Assembly: GCF_016583765.1 (NCBI RefSeq)
Contig: NZ_NRRR01000005.1
Coordinates: forward strand, 1 to 64,000
DNA length: 64,000 nucleotides
Direction: 5' to 3'
Source: Chromatium weissei
Lineage (GTDB): Bacteria; Pseudomonadota; Gammaproteobacteria; Chromatiales; Chromatiaceae
This document shows positions 48,521 through 59,600 of the stretch, one piece after another. Made by a program: the position numbers and the translations under genes. The notes under the pieces were generated by a model. That model did no database searches. It was not told the DNA's origin and worked only from the letters and a program-made list of their open reading frames with translations. The stretch's first letter is position 1. The number at the start of each line of letters is the position of its first letter.

Positions 48521-50589
48521 ATAATTTAGTTGATCTGCTGATTGAAATCGGCACTGAAGAACTGCCACCGCTGGCGCTGCCGACGTTATCAAATGCGTTC
48601 GCTGACGGACTGCGCCAGCAACTCAAAACGCACGGCATTGCGCACGGCGATTTAGAACAATTTGCTGCTCCGCGTCGACTGGCGCTGTTGATTCGCGCCG
48701 TCGCCACTCAACAACCCGATCAAATCACCAGTCGGCGCGGTCCAGCAGTCGCTGCGGCATTCACTGCTGACGGACAGCCGACACCAGCGGCGCTCGGATT
48801 TGCGCGGTCGTGCGGAGTGGAATTTGCCGAATTGCAGCGCGAGGAAACCGATAAAGGCGCGTGGTTGAGCTTTTGCAGCCACCGCTCCGGTTTGGCAACC
48901 GCGCAGCTCGTGCCGGCGATGACAGAAGCGGCGCTCGCTGCGCTGCCGATTCCGAAACGAATGCGTTGGGGCGCGGGTGAAGCGGAATTCGTGCGCCCCG
49001 TGCAGTGGATTTGTCTGCTGCTCGGTGACGCACCAATTGCGGGCACGGTGTTGGGCATTGCCGCTGGCGCGACCACTCGCGGTCATCGTTTTCATCATCC
49101 CGAACCGATTGCGCTGCAAACGGCTGCTGATTATGCCGAGGCACTGCGGAACGGCGGTTTCGTGGAGCCGTCATTTGCGCGGCGACGCGAGCTGATTCGG
49201 AAACAGGTCACGGAAGTCGCTGCGGCAGCCGGACTGCAAGCGCGAATTGATGCCGAATTGTTGGAAGAAGTGACGGCGTTGGTGGAATGGCCGCAGGCGC
49301 TGCTGTGTCAATTCGATGCCAATTATTTGGCAATTCCGCCGGAAGTGCTGATTGAGACGATGCAGCGCAATCAAAAATACTTTCCGCTGGAGAACGCTGC
49401 TGGGCAATTGCAAGCCAGTTTTATCGCCGTCACCAATTTGGTCAGCCGCGATTCGGCGCAGATTCAAGCGGGCAACGAGCGGGTGATTCGTCCGCGTTTT
49501 GCTGATGCCGAATTTTTCTGGACAAAAGATTTGCAACAACCGCTGGCGGCGTTTGCCGAGCGGCTAGAAACCGTTGTTTTTCAAGATAAACTCGGCACGA
49601 TTGCCGCCAAAAGTCGTCGCGTGGCGCAATTGGGACAAACGCTGGCGCAGCATTTCGCGCTTGAACCGACGTTGATTGCCCGCGCCGCGCAGTTGAGCAA
49701 ATGCGATTTGGTCACGGCGATGGTGTACGAATTCCCGAGTTTACAAGGCGTTATGGGACGTTATTACGCCGAGCGTTCCGGTGAAGCGCCGGAGGTGTGC
49801 GCGGCGCTGGCCGAGCAATATCAACCGAAATTTGCCGGTGACGCGCTGCCGGCGAGCGATTGCGGCAAGGTGCTGGCGCTCGCCGAGCGGCTCGACACGC
49901 TGGTCGGCATTTTCGGAATCGGGCAGCGTCCGACCGGAACCCGCGATCCGTATGCGCTGCGGCGAGCGTCGATTGCTGTGCTCAGGCTATTGATTGAAAA
50001 CGAAATTAATTTGAATTTGCGCGAAGTGTTGCAAACGGCAGCGGACGGTTTTGACGCGGGTGTGCTCGCTGCCGACACGGTAGAAACGGTGCTGGCGTAT
50101 GTGCTGGAGCGGCTTGATGGCTATTACAGCGAGCGCGGCGTGGCGAATGACACGGTGGCGGCGGTGGTCAGTTGCGGCGGAACCAATCCGTATGATTTGG
50201 ATCGGCGGATCGCAGCGGTAACGGCGTTTCGGGCGTTGCCAGCGGCGGAAGCGTTGGCGGCAGCGAATAAACGCATCCGCAATATCTTGAGTAAAACCAA
50301 CGCTGTAGATGCGCAGTCAGTCGATTCGGCGTTGCTCAATGATCCAGCGGAAATTCGGCTCGCAGCGCGGGTTGCTGAATTGCACACAATTATTCAACCG
50401 CTGGCAGCGCAACGCGATTATCTCGGCGTATTCACTGCGTTGGCTGATTTACGCATGGATGTAGACGCTTTTTTCACTGACGTGATGGTCATGGCGGATG
50501 ATGCCGCAATTCGCGCCAATCGCCTGCGTTTATTGCAAGCAGTGGCTGATTTGTTTTTGCAGGTCGCTGATTTATCGCGGTTGCAATAA
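48517..50589 (+). CDS. glyS: glycyl-tRNA synthetase beta subunit
   Basis: 690 residues from a TTG in a TTGA overlap with glyQ, preceded by [18 protein letters not shown] at the N-terminus, the HD-like [24 protein letters not shown] segment and the C-terminal RIRNIL anticodon-binding region are all typical. It is needed for tRNA recognition and catalysis. Confidence 0.95.
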   Translation: MNNLVDLLIEIGTEELPPLALPTLSNAFADGLRQQLKTHGIAHGDLEQFAAPRRLALLIRAVATQQPDQITSRRGPAVAAAFTADGQPTPAALGFARSCGVEFAELQREETDKGAWLSFCSHRSGLATAQLVPAMTEAALAALPIPKRMRWGAGEAEFVRPVQWICLLLGDAPIAGTVLGIAAGATTRGHRFHHPEPIALQTAADYAEALRNGGFVEPSFARRRELIRKQVTEVAAAAGLQARIDAELLEEVTALVEWPQALLCQFDANYLAIPPEVLIETMQRNQKYFPLENAAGQLQASFIAVTNLVSRDSAQIQAGNERVIRPRFADAEFFWTKDLQQPLAAFAERLETVVFQDKLGTIAAKSRRVAQLGQTLAQHFALEPTLIARAAQLSKCDLVTAMVYEFPSLQGVMGRYYAERSGEAPEVCAALAEQYQPKFAGDALPASDCGKVLALAERLDTLVGIFGIGQRPTGTRDPYALRRASIAVLRLLIENEINLNLREVLQTAADGFDAGVLAADTVETVLAYVLERLDGYYSERGVANDTVAAVVSCGGTNPYDLDRRIAAVTAFRALPAAEALAAANKRIRNILSKTNAVDAQSVDSALLNDPAEIRLAARVAELHTIIQPLAAQRDYLGVFTALADLRMDVDAFFTDVMVMADDAAIRANRLRLLQAVADLFLQVADLSRLQ

Positions 50590-50591
50590 CG

Positions 50592-51161
50592 ATGTTAGGG
50601 TGTTCTGAACGAGTGATTATTCTGGATCGTGATGGCGTCATCAACGAAGATTCAAATGATTACATTAAATCGGTAGCGGAATGGAAACCGCTGCCACGCA
50701 GTATTGAAGCAATTGCGCGGTTATCTCACGCTGGTTATCGCATCGCCATTGCGAGCAATCAATCAGGAATCGGGCGCGGATTGTTTCCATTAAGCGAATT
50801 AAACGCGATGCACCAATTATTACGAGAATTGGTGGCAGCGCAAGGCGGTAAAATTGAAATGATTGCCTTTTGTCCACACGCACCGAATGCACAATGTGAA
50901 TGCCGCAAACCCAACATCGGATTATTAACAGAAATCGCTAATCGCATGAATATCAACTTAATTGGCGTTCCGTTTATTGGCGATTCAATCAGTGATGTCA
51001 TTGCTGCGCGGCGCGTGGGCGCAATACCTTGGTTGGTAATGAGTGGTAAAGGTCAATACACTTTAGCGCAGCTTCACGCACAGAACGAACTTTGCAGTGA
51101 TTTATCGGTGTGTAGCGATCTGTGTGCAGCAGTGAGTATTCTATTAAATCGAGAAAATTGA
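50592..51161 (+). CDS. gmhB: D-glycero-beta-D-manno-heptose-1,7-bisphosphate 7-phosphatase
   Basis: 189 residues of the HAD superfamily: ILDRDGVINEDS (nucleophile motif), ASNQSGIGRG, zinc loop CPHAPNAQCECRKP and GDSISDVIAARRVG. It makes heptose for lipopolysaccharide. It sits two bases after glyS, the frequent glyQ-glyS-gmhB-plsC order. Confidence 0.94.
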   Translation: MLGCSERVIILDRDGVINEDSNDYIKSVAEWKPLPRSIEAIARLSHAGYRIAIASNQSGIGRGLFPLSELNAMHQLLRELVAAQGGKIEMIAFCPHAPNAQCECRKPNIGLLTEIANRMNINLIGVPFIGDSISDVIAARRVGAIPWLVMSGKGQYTLAQLHAQNELCSDLSVCSDLCAAVSILLNREN

Positions 51162-51164
51162 GCC

Positions 51165-51887
51165 ATGCTTTTATTGCGTTCGTTGCTTTATCAAATCGTC
51201 TTTTGGTTATCAACTTTTGCGTTTTCTTGTGCGATTGTGATCGCCGCGGGAACGAATCGAAAATCAGCCGCTGCATCGCAGTTAGCGAATACGTGGGGGC
51301 GCTTTAATCTGTGGGCGCTGCGCACCATTTGTCATCTCGATTATCGTATTCACGGATTGGAAAACATTCCTAAAACGAATGTGATTGTATTAGCTAAACA
51401 CCAATCCACTTGGGAAACGGTCGCAATTCGCGCATTACTGCCATCGGAGCAAAGCTGGGTATTAAAACAGGAATTGATGCGTGTGCCCTTTTTTGGTTGG
51501 GCAATGCGCCAGTTACAACCCATTGCCATTGATCGGCGCGCCGGAAGAAAAGCGGTAATGCAGGTGATTCACGATGGAAAAAAACGCTTGGCTGCTGGTC
51601 GCTGGGTCATTGTATTTCCAGAAGGAACACGCGTTGCACCGAATACGCGACGACCCTATGCAATTGGTGGAGCATTATTAGCCGAACGCAGCGGTTATTC
51701 CGTGTTACCAATGGCACATAATGCAGGTTATTTCTGGGGAAGACGCAGTTTAATTAAACGACCGGGTACGATTGATTTAGTCATTGGTCAATTGATTGAT
51801 ACTCGAGGACGCAAAGCTGCTGAATTAAACGCTGAAGTTGAAGAATGGATTGAAACGACAGTGGCGGAATTGCCGAAACCCAATTAG
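51165..51887 (+). CDS. plsC: 1-acyl-sn-glycerol-3-phosphate acyltransferase
   Basis: 240 residues. N-terminal membrane helix (about 5-27), then the acyltransferase motif I as KHQSTWE (H-x4-E rather than H-x4-D, seen in this subfamily), RAGRKA and FPEGTR. It makes phosphatidic acid. Converges on rfbD with 14 bases between them. Confidence 0.9.
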   Translation: MLLLRSLLYQIVFWLSTFAFSCAIVIAAGTNRKSAAASQLANTWGRFNLWALRTICHLDYRIHGLENIPKTNVIVLAKHQSTWETVAIRALLPSEQSWVLKQELMRVPFFGWAMRQLQPIAIDRRAGRKAVMQVIHDGKKRLAAGRWVIVFPEGTRVAPNTRRPYAIGGALLAERSGYSVLPMAHNAGYFWGRRSLIKRPGTIDLVIGQLIDTRGRKAAELNAEVEEWIETTVAELPKPN

Positions 51888-51901
51888 CAGCACACGATAG
51901 T

Positions 51902-52789
51902 TTACTGCTCTAAACACTGCGCCAGTGAGAGTTTCCAATTCGGCATCATTAAACCAAATGTCTCTTGAAACTTTTGATTATCCAATACTGAATAGCTTGG
52001 ACGCTGTGCCGGTGTTGGATAATCGCTTGACGGAATAGCAATTAACTTCGTATTTAATTCGCTCATTTCTAAAATAGCGCGAGCAAATTCGTACCAACTT
52101 ACTTCTCCTGCTCCGCTGAGATGATAAATTCCGCTAATTTGAGCTAAATTCAATTCACCGCGCAGTACTCGATATAATACCAATGCCGTCATTTCTGCCA
52201 ACATTCGACTCCAAGTTGGCGTACCGATTTGATCATTCACGACTCGCAATTCATCGCGTTCTCTAAATAATCGCAACATCGTTAATAAAAAATTCGCACC
52301 ATAGCGACCATAAACCCAACTGGTTCGAAAAATTAAAGCCTTAGCTCCCGAATTGAGTAACGCCAATTCGCCATTCAATTTGGTTGCGCCATAAACATTG
52401 AGTGGGTTTGGCGTATCAGTTTCGGTATAAGGACGGTTGATATTACCGGAAAATACAAAATCAGTTGAATAATGAATCATCGGAATATCTCGCGCTGCAA
52501 GCAATTGCCCCAATTCTTCTACGACATCGGCATTGATTCGCTGCGCAATAATACGATCAGTTTCTGCTTTATCGACAGCAGTATAGGCAGCAGCATTTAC
52601 CACTGCATGAGGTTGTGTGTTATTGATCAACTGTACCAATGATTGACTATCCATTAAATCAATTCGCGGTCCATGCCGACCTTCTAATGAAGCAGCAATC
52701 ACCTCACCGATTCCAGCGAGTGTACGTCGCAATTCCCAGCCGACTTGACCGCTCGCGCCAATGAGTAAAATACGTGGAGTATCTTTCAT
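51902..52789 (-). CDS. rfbD: dTDP-4-dehydrorhamnose reductase
   Basis: 295 residues; I choose ATG 52789 (MKDTPRILLIGASGQVGWE), with GGA seven bases upstream, over an in-frame TTG at 52813. The NAD(P) loop GASGQVGWE, STDFVFSG and the Y-x3-K pair in NVYGATKLNGE are those of RfbD/RmlD. It makes the last step to dTDP-L-rhamnose. It is separated from rfbC by the two large genes although all run the same way. Confidence 0.93.
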   Translation of the reverse strand: MKDTPRILLIGASGQVGWELRRTLAGIGEVIAASLEGRHGPRIDLMDSQSLVQLINNTQPHAVVNAAAYTAVDKAETDRIIAQRINADVVEELGQLLAARDIPMIHYSTDFVFSGNINRPYTETDTPNPLNVYGATKLNGELALLNSGAKALIFRTSWVYGRYGANFLLTMLRLFRERDELRVVNDQIGTPTWSRMLAEMTALVLYRVLRGELNLAQISGIYHLSGAGEVSWYEFARAILEMSELNTKLIAIPSSDYPTPAQRPSYSVLDNQKFQETFGLMMPNWKLSLAQCLEQ

Positions 52790-52827
52790 AAATAAATCCA
52801 TCATTTCTTTCAATAAAGTTGTAACAT

Positions 52828-55800
52828 CTATTCTTCTAACAAAATACTATTGAGTAAATTTAATTCATTTGATGCTGCAATATAACGATCATCAAAAATC
52901 TGTTCAAAACGTGCTGGGTCTTGTATTCCAGCAATTGCCGCATAAGGAATTGCCGCGTAGTGCGCAATCACTGGCATTACTTCGCGCCGTGTTGATAGAC
53001 AACGTCCTAAAGCATCACGCCATAGCGTTTCATTTCCTAAATTCGAATATCGCCCATTCGCATCTGGCTGCCAAAAGCGCGGATAATCAATTGGCACTGT
53101 GAGCCAAGTTGCAGTAGATGATAACGTTTTAACTGTTGAAAACTCGTAATTAATTTCATTCTGCTCTCGCTTAATAATACAATACAGTTCCTCGGCAGAT
53201 GTTCGCAAATTGCGTGGCAATTTTTGATCGCGATGAATTCGCCATAATTGATTTAATAATGCTGCAAGTTGCTCGCTGATTGTTGTCATCCAGCCTTCAA
53301 AACTAAACCGTTCTGTTTTATTAAAATCCTTCCACTGTTCGAGCCAGAATGGGCCAATACAATACTGATCTTCATGCAAGATACAATTAGGCGCTTCAGC
53401 GGGATTTAATAGTAATGGTGCATTGTCGGCGCTGGCACTAATTGAAAAGGCTTCTAAATCATTGAGTCGCACTACACTGCGCAAATTTTGTTTATGCGTT
53501 GTTGCTTCCAATGAAAATTTGCTGAAAAGATTGATGACTGCTTTTTGTGCGGCTTTAATCAAACCTTTTTGATCAGAATGTGCATTTTCATCGCTCATTA
53601 ATACCGCACTTTCACTCAAAAAAATGCGTACTTGCGTACTCATTAACGTCAACATATCTTCACTGCCAATGCTTCCCACCGGCACAATTGCTAACCGCTG
53701 TTTATCCAATCCCGCATCACCACTAATACGAGTGTGAATTGTGGCACGTAATAACACAATAAACGTTAATAAATCGCTAATTTGACGCAGCCATTGACGT
53801 GATTCTGGTTGTTTCTCTTGCGGCAAAAAATCCTGTAATAACATCACCAGATGTCGATGTTTGGTATCACCATCTGTTGCTTTATTTCCGTCGTCATCGA
53901 TGTATTCCAGACCGCGTCCACGATAAATTAACTGCGCCAATTCCATTAACGATGCTTCAATTCCGAAACGCGGCATCAATGCAATAATCCAATCGGTTTT
54001 AGGGAATGAAACACCACGCGCACCACTTGATGTCATTAAAAAAACTTTGATTGTATCGCGTTGTTTATGCGCAATTAGTGCCTTACGTTCAGTAGCAGGA
54101 ACGCTGGAATCAATAATAGCCACCTGATGTTTTTGCAATACGGCAATGTTATTGACTAACTCATTTTTCACTAAACGCAGAAATGCTTTATCTTGTGCAA
54201 AAAAGATGATCTGTGCTGCGTTCGCTGCCAATGCCATTTTAATTTCATGTAGTACATTAACAATCAAAAGACTGTTTTGTTGCTCTGTAATAGCGCAGCG
54301 AATACCTTTTTGCTGTTCTTCAAATGGAATAACATCAAGTCGTACTCGATAATCAATTGTTAACTGCGTCGCTGGATAACTATTGGTCATAATATGCAAC
54401 ATTGAACGTGTTGCATCTGCAAAACGAGTTTTTTGTGTCACTGTTAAGCGAAATGGTCGTTTTTTACCGCTCTGTGTGACTAAAATTTTACTGGGAGAGT
54501 GATTGGTATTACTGAGATAGCTGTTTAATACAACTTCATTGCCTAGCGAAGCATCAGACACAATCAGTATCACACGAAAACACGGCACCATTTTGAAATG
54601 ACGAATAAATTGCTCATTCAACCATCGCGCTATTGCATCAATAAAAAGCGCACCGGCGCTATCGCCAGTTAGCTCGTCGACCATGACAATGATATTCGGA
54701 ATACGTGTTGCAAATTCTCGTCGTTCTCGTAGACCAGCTTGCGTATTCACTTTATGCCAGAATAAGTCAGCAAGTGCGTCAATAGTGCTTTTGTTTTTAT
54801 CTAACTCTCGATAGCCTTGAATTGCTGCTGTTAATACAAGCTGCTGCACAGTAGGATTCTCTACAAGCAATGCACGGCTCGCTTTTGCCAGTACTTTTAA
54901 TACACCTGGTCGATTGTGATCATGAATTCGATCTTGATTTCTGGTTTCCACATTTTTATTAAAATTTGAACCTGTTTGCGTGTGTTCAACGTGCTCTTTT
55001 AATTCGGGAGTTAAAATAAGAATACTGTTATCAGGATGCTGCAAATTCATAATACCATCAACAACCACCGCGCTATCAATATAACGTGCTGATTCTAATC
55101 CTTTACTGACGCGTGCATTATACCAAGGTCGTGCCGAGCTAATGAGTTTAGAATTGGTGGTGATGGTAAGAATACCAGTCGGCGTATTCGTTTTTTGTTC
55201 TCGTGCCAGTGTGCCAATTACCTCATCATTGATAATGACACGTGGACTCACATAAAGAAATAAAAAACCATCGCTTAAATTGCGCAAATAACGAATGACT
55301 GCGGTTGTTTTTCCAATACCAGGATTACCTTCTAAACCCAATACTTTTAACTCGCCTAATTCGGCGGCGCGCAGACCAGCAACCACTGTGGAAGCATGAA
55401 GATCGCGCAGCGGTATTGAATTAGAAACGGTGAGATGATTTGGAAGTGCTGCCGCAATTGCAGTCTTGGCATCTTGCTTAAAAAAGGTAGTGATTGCATC
55501 ATTAGAATCAATTAAATTTTCTATTTCTTTCCAAGAAAATTCAGTCATGGGATGACAAAAATCGTTAAGTGTTTCTGTGACTGAAAACTGAATAGATTCG
55601 TTCGGAAAAGACATCTCTTCTAATTCATGGAGTTGTTCACGCATGAATTTAGGCAATGCTTTACGAATATGTCTAAAAGCGCCAATGATGTTGTCATCTA
55701 CTATTTCAGTTTCACCATCAGAACGTTTTTCCATATTTCGATACGCTTCACCTAATGTCGCCATTAACTCGCATCGCGGATCAGGTGCATCATTTCGAAA

Positions 55801-56682
55801 AAACTGCGCTGCCAAACTTTCAAATCCGTTTTGCGTAATAGCAAAAGCGCGAGTATTACACGGCTGTTTAATCAAAACATATCTATCAAATAATACCATC
55901 GTTTTATCGATGTAAGACGCTGCCTGACAGAGTTTATACAGTGGTTTATCACGAGCAGTAAAAGCATGTAGATAATTCTTAAGATGTGGCGAAAAAGCAA
56001 AGCCTTCTCCATCCATCTCAGCGCAAATTTGTGAAAATACACTACGCGATTCAATAAAACGTGCATAACGTCGTAATTCTGTAAGATGCGGTATTGACTG
56101 GCTATAATCAGCACTTTCACGAAAGGCATTTAATGAAAACTCTAAGCATAATAATTCATGTGGATAAGAATCATCATCGGGCATCAACCAAAGCAAAAAG
56201 TCGGCTCGTGCGGAATAACCTTTTTTAAGAAATGCGGAATCGGGTGTGCCAATTATTCCAAAAGTTGTCCAAAATTTAGCAATTGATTCTGCGCTTTCCT
56301 GTGCATAGTTACCTCGATCTCTCGGCAATTGTAGCGGACACCATAACGCTTGAATACGGTAATTGGAAAGATCGTACCCTTTTCGATGACATTCAATATT
56401 ACGTAGATATTCGCGCATGGCTGTTTGCCCTAATCCCAAGCCAATTTGGAATAGGTGGCGAGCAGTGCTTTTAGTGTATGCCTTTAAGTTAGGATCAACT
56501 TCTTTTAATTCGCGTGCCAGTGCTGCGTACACATCACCGGTGTCGAATTTTTTCCATATTTCTAATTCCGGTATTTCTGTGCGCTGTAATCGACTATTGA
56601 GTAGTGAGACTAATACGCCGCGTTTGACAGCGATTTCAAATACCTGTCCCCATAGTGAAAAGTGTTGATAAGGTTGTAGCAT
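52828..56682 (-). CDS. very large SF2 helicase-like ATPase, unassigned family (module gene B)
   Basis: 1284 residues. Helicase motifs in order: Walker A GNPGIGKTT (452-460), Walker B MVDELTGD (667-674, DELT in place of DEAH), a motif-III-like VSDAS (708-712), motif IV IIFFAQDK (825-832), motif V TSSGARGVSFPKTD (884-897) and motif VI ELAQLIYRGRG (914-924). The first 420 residues hold ARADFLLWL (158-166) and LLCLEFSLNAF (177-187), faintly like a PD-(D/E)xK core but without the Lys. About 330 residues follow the motor. It starts two bases after the partner gene stop and ends 38 bases before rfbD. No signal peptide or clear membrane span, so cytoplasmic. Confidence 0.8.
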   Translation of the reverse strand: MLQPYQHFSLWGQVFEIAVKRGVLVSLLNSRLQRTEIPELEIWKKFDTGDVYAALARELKEVDPNLKAYTKSTARHLFQIGLGLGQTAMREYLRNIECHRKGYDLSNYRIQALWCPLQLPRDRGNYAQESAESIAKFWTTFGIIGTPDSAFLKKGYSARADFLLWLMPDDDSYPHELLCLEFSLNAFRESADYSQSIPHLTELRRYARFIESRSVFSQICAEMDGEGFAFSPHLKNYLHAFTARDKPLYKLCQAASYIDKTMVLFDRYVLIKQPCNTRAFAITQNGFESLAAQFFRNDAPDPRCELMATLGEAYRNMEKRSDGETEIVDDNIIGAFRHIRKALPKFMREQLHELEEMSFPNESIQFSVTETLNDFCHPMTEFSWKEIENLIDSNDAITTFFKQDAKTAIAAALPNHLTVSNSIPLRDLHASTVVAGLRAAELGELKVLGLEGNPGIGKTTAVIRYLRNLSDGFLFLYVSPRVIINDEVIGTLAREQKTNTPTGILTITTNSKLISSARPWYNARVSKGLESARYIDSAVVVDGIMNLQHPDNSILILTPELKEHVEHTQTGSNFNKNVETRNQDRIHDHNRPGVLKVLAKASRALLVENPTVQQLVLTAAIQGYRELDKNKSTIDALADLFWHKVNTQAGLRERREFATRIPNIIVMVDELTGDSAGALFIDAIARWLNEQFIRHFKMVPCFRVILIVSDASLGNEVVLNSYLSNTNHSPSKILVTQSGKKRPFRLTVTQKTRFADATRSMLHIMTNSYPATQLTIDYRVRLDVIPFEEQQKGIRCAITEQQNSLLIVNVLHEIKMALAANAAQIIFFAQDKAFLRLVKNELVNNIAVLQKHQVAIIDSSVPATERKALIAHKQRDTIKVFLMTSSGARGVSFPKTDWIIALMPRFGIEASLMELAQLIYRGRGLEYIDDDGNKATDGDTKHRHLVMLLQDFLPQEKQPESRQWLRQISDLLTFIVLLRATIHTRISGDAGLDKQRLAIVPVGSIGSEDMLTLMSTQVRIFLSESAVLMSDENAHSDQKGLIKAAQKAVINLFSKFSLEATTHKQNLRSVVRLNDLEAFSISASADNAPLLLNPAEAPNCILHEDQYCIGPFWLEQWKDFNKTERFSFEGWMTTISEQLAALLNQLWRIHRDQKLPRNLRTSAEELYCIIKREQNEINYEFSTVKTLSSTATWLTVPIDYPRFWQPDANGRYSNLGNETLWRDALGRCLSTRREVMPVIAHYAAIPYAAIAGIQDPARFEQIFDDRYIAASNELNLLNSILLEE

Positions 56683-56684
56683 AA

Positions 56685-59600
56685 CTAGCTGTTTGGATAC
56701 AGTGCATCGCTAATTCTTGTGAGTACCGCTGGCAATGACAATTCGGTTGCTCCGGTGTATTTATTGAATGGAATAATCTGTATTTCGCCTGCACCGCCAA
56801 TTGTTGCAGGTTGAACCCAACTAAACGGATCAAGTACTGGTTTATTTTGACCTTTTTGCGGTTGCTTTTCCGTTTCTAAAAAATGCAATCCAGACAATAC
56901 TGCAAGCAGTGATTTACGAGTATCAGAAGTTGTTAATAAATTAGCGCGAACACGTTCACGCCATTCGATATGATTATCAGTGTATTCGGTATCAAAAAAA
57001 TAGGTACAAAATCCTGATTGAGGGCGTTCAGCATTATCACCACCGACGATTGTCAATGTAGCAAAAGTTAATACCGGAATTAGTTGCTTGCCCAATTCTC
57101 CCGGAAGAATAGCCGCATGATGATGGTCAGACAAATGTGTTGTCTGAAATGCAGATTCATTATTATCACGCTGTCGTAATCGAATAGCAGTAAAAACATC
57201 GCGGCGCAGCATATAAAGATTAACCATTGGGAAATGCGCCGCAATTTCATTAACAAAGCGTGTTTGCGTATGTGGTGAGTGACGCGATGCAGAACGATTA
57301 ATACGACGATTGCTATAGTGATTAGAAATTAAAATAATATGTTCATAGCCAAGACGATGTAACCGTGCAACTTCTTCAACAATTAACTGCGGATTTTCAA
57401 ATGTATCTTGATTAGGCACGACTTGCGATTGCATTCGTTCAAAACGTAATCGATAGCCAGTTATTGGTGTAGTAATAGAATCAGCAAGATAAGTTTTAGC
57501 GCGAAAGATAAAACCATCAGCATCGGGTATTTGCGAATGCGCATCACAGGGGCGAGTGGCATAAACGATAACGGCAATTTTAGCGACTGCTGAATTCGCA
57601 CTAAATATCAATGGAAATGCAGCAGATAATGCAAATGCAGTTCCCTTTTTTTGATGTTTGCTGACTTTGCTTGTTACCATGCCTTGCATTCGTATCGGCA
57701 AATCTTTCATTAAAGCTGATTCAATTGCTTGTGCAGCAGCATAAATTAAATGATCGCCCGCTTTTTCATGTGCATCTTTACCCTGTGCTTGAATTCGCAA
57801 CATCAATGCTGTTAATGACTTTTCATATCCTGTTGTTAATCGTTCAACGACTACTTGCAATATGATGTAAACCAATACTGTGAGCGCAGTAATTGCAGCA
57901 GCACGGTATTGACGACGATCTGCATCAGAGTGATTAGGATGATCTTTTTGGTTAAAAAAAGCGGGCTCATACCAAATGTTCACACCAGCTCCCATTAACC
58001 ATGCAGAATCAATTTGACCAAGGTGATCTCTTTTGTGTTTTTCTGATGTGCGCTCAATAATCAATGGTCTCCAAGCGATATTCAATAATTGATCGGGAAT
58101 ATCGCGCATTGTTTGCATCGTAATTGCTTCATCATCGTGGCTAATTAACGTTCGTTCATGTAACGTCGTATGCACCCGCACTGAAAACAGAGGATCAATC
58201 ACTTCATTAGGGTGATTCGTAATTTGAATATGTTTAAGCCACTCAGTCATTTCGTGCGAATTGCCATTAGCTTTAATCAATGGCTCTTGCACCTTACCGC
58301 GGCGGCGTTCTAATGCAGCCCAATCAATAATTGTCTGTTGTACCACGAGATGTAAATCACTCACATCGTTTTGACTATCAGCAATTACATTAGGAGAATT
58401 TTTTGCTAATTCTCCCAATGTTTTACTTAATTGATTGACGTGTTCTTGCCAACTCCACAATTCGTCAATCAATTGCAATAATCCATCACGTCCGGTCTGC
58501 CTTAAACGTAAAGCTAAAGCATTTGCATTCTCTTGTAGTTGCTCGGCTGTTGGTATTTGCGAAATCGCAGGATTAAGCACCAACCATAAAAATGTAACCT
58601 GTGTAATGTAATTTGTTTGCGGTTGCGTGTTATCAGTTTTCTCCAATGCTTTACGCAATTTATTTAGTCGACTTTCGAAGGCTGTCTTTAATTCATCTTG
58701 TGGATTTTTACCATTCACGCGAAAGCGATAACTCACTTCACGTAAATTGGCCGCTGGATCAGTTTTACGCGATTCAAAAATTTGTGCTTTCCATTCTGCC
58801 CACACAGGTAAACAGTTATAAAATCCAGCTTTTACTAATTCGTTAAATGCAGAGAAATCCGCTGATTCACCATAATCACGTGACAAATTAAGCTGCCATA
58901 CTTTATCAGTTTCAGGACTACCATAAAGCCGAAATAAAACTGTAACTCGCCACACATAATCGATAAACTTTTTATTATTTTCATTGGTTAGTTTTTCGGC
59001 ACGTTTAGCAAGATTACGCATAATAGCGAAACTAACTTTTAATCGTACTCGTGATTGCGCATTATCTTCTAAAAAATGTAGAAAACGCATCACTTGGCTA
59101 TCTGTTTGATGTGCTACTTGTTCCAAACCTGAAATTAGTTTTTCTCGCTGATTTTTATCAAACTCATCGTCACGTTGTTCTAATGCATCAGCAATACTTT
59201 TTAATAACTGTATTAACCAGTCGTCACCTTGAATTTCCTCTGTTGCTGAGAAAACCCGCGCTACACGACGTTGACGCGATGTGCATTCCGCTTCAGCGAA
59301 AGCAATAGGTACTATTTTTGCGGGTAACGGTTGAAAAAAATCCTTTAATCCCACCGTTTTTATCAACTCTGCAAGTGCTGATTTTGAATTGCTAACCAAC
59401 AGTTGATCTGCGTTCAGACCGAATTGGTCAAGTTGATCGTTAATATCGCTTTTTAACTTCTGAGTTGCCTTTCCTAAACTACCAAAATCATCTTGAAAAA
59501 TCTTTCCGCCAATTTTTGCAGTGCTATTTTTAGCAGGTTTCATTGTATTGCGAAGGAAGCCCGTGCTATCAGATTGACGAAAGGCGTTGTGTAGATTTTT

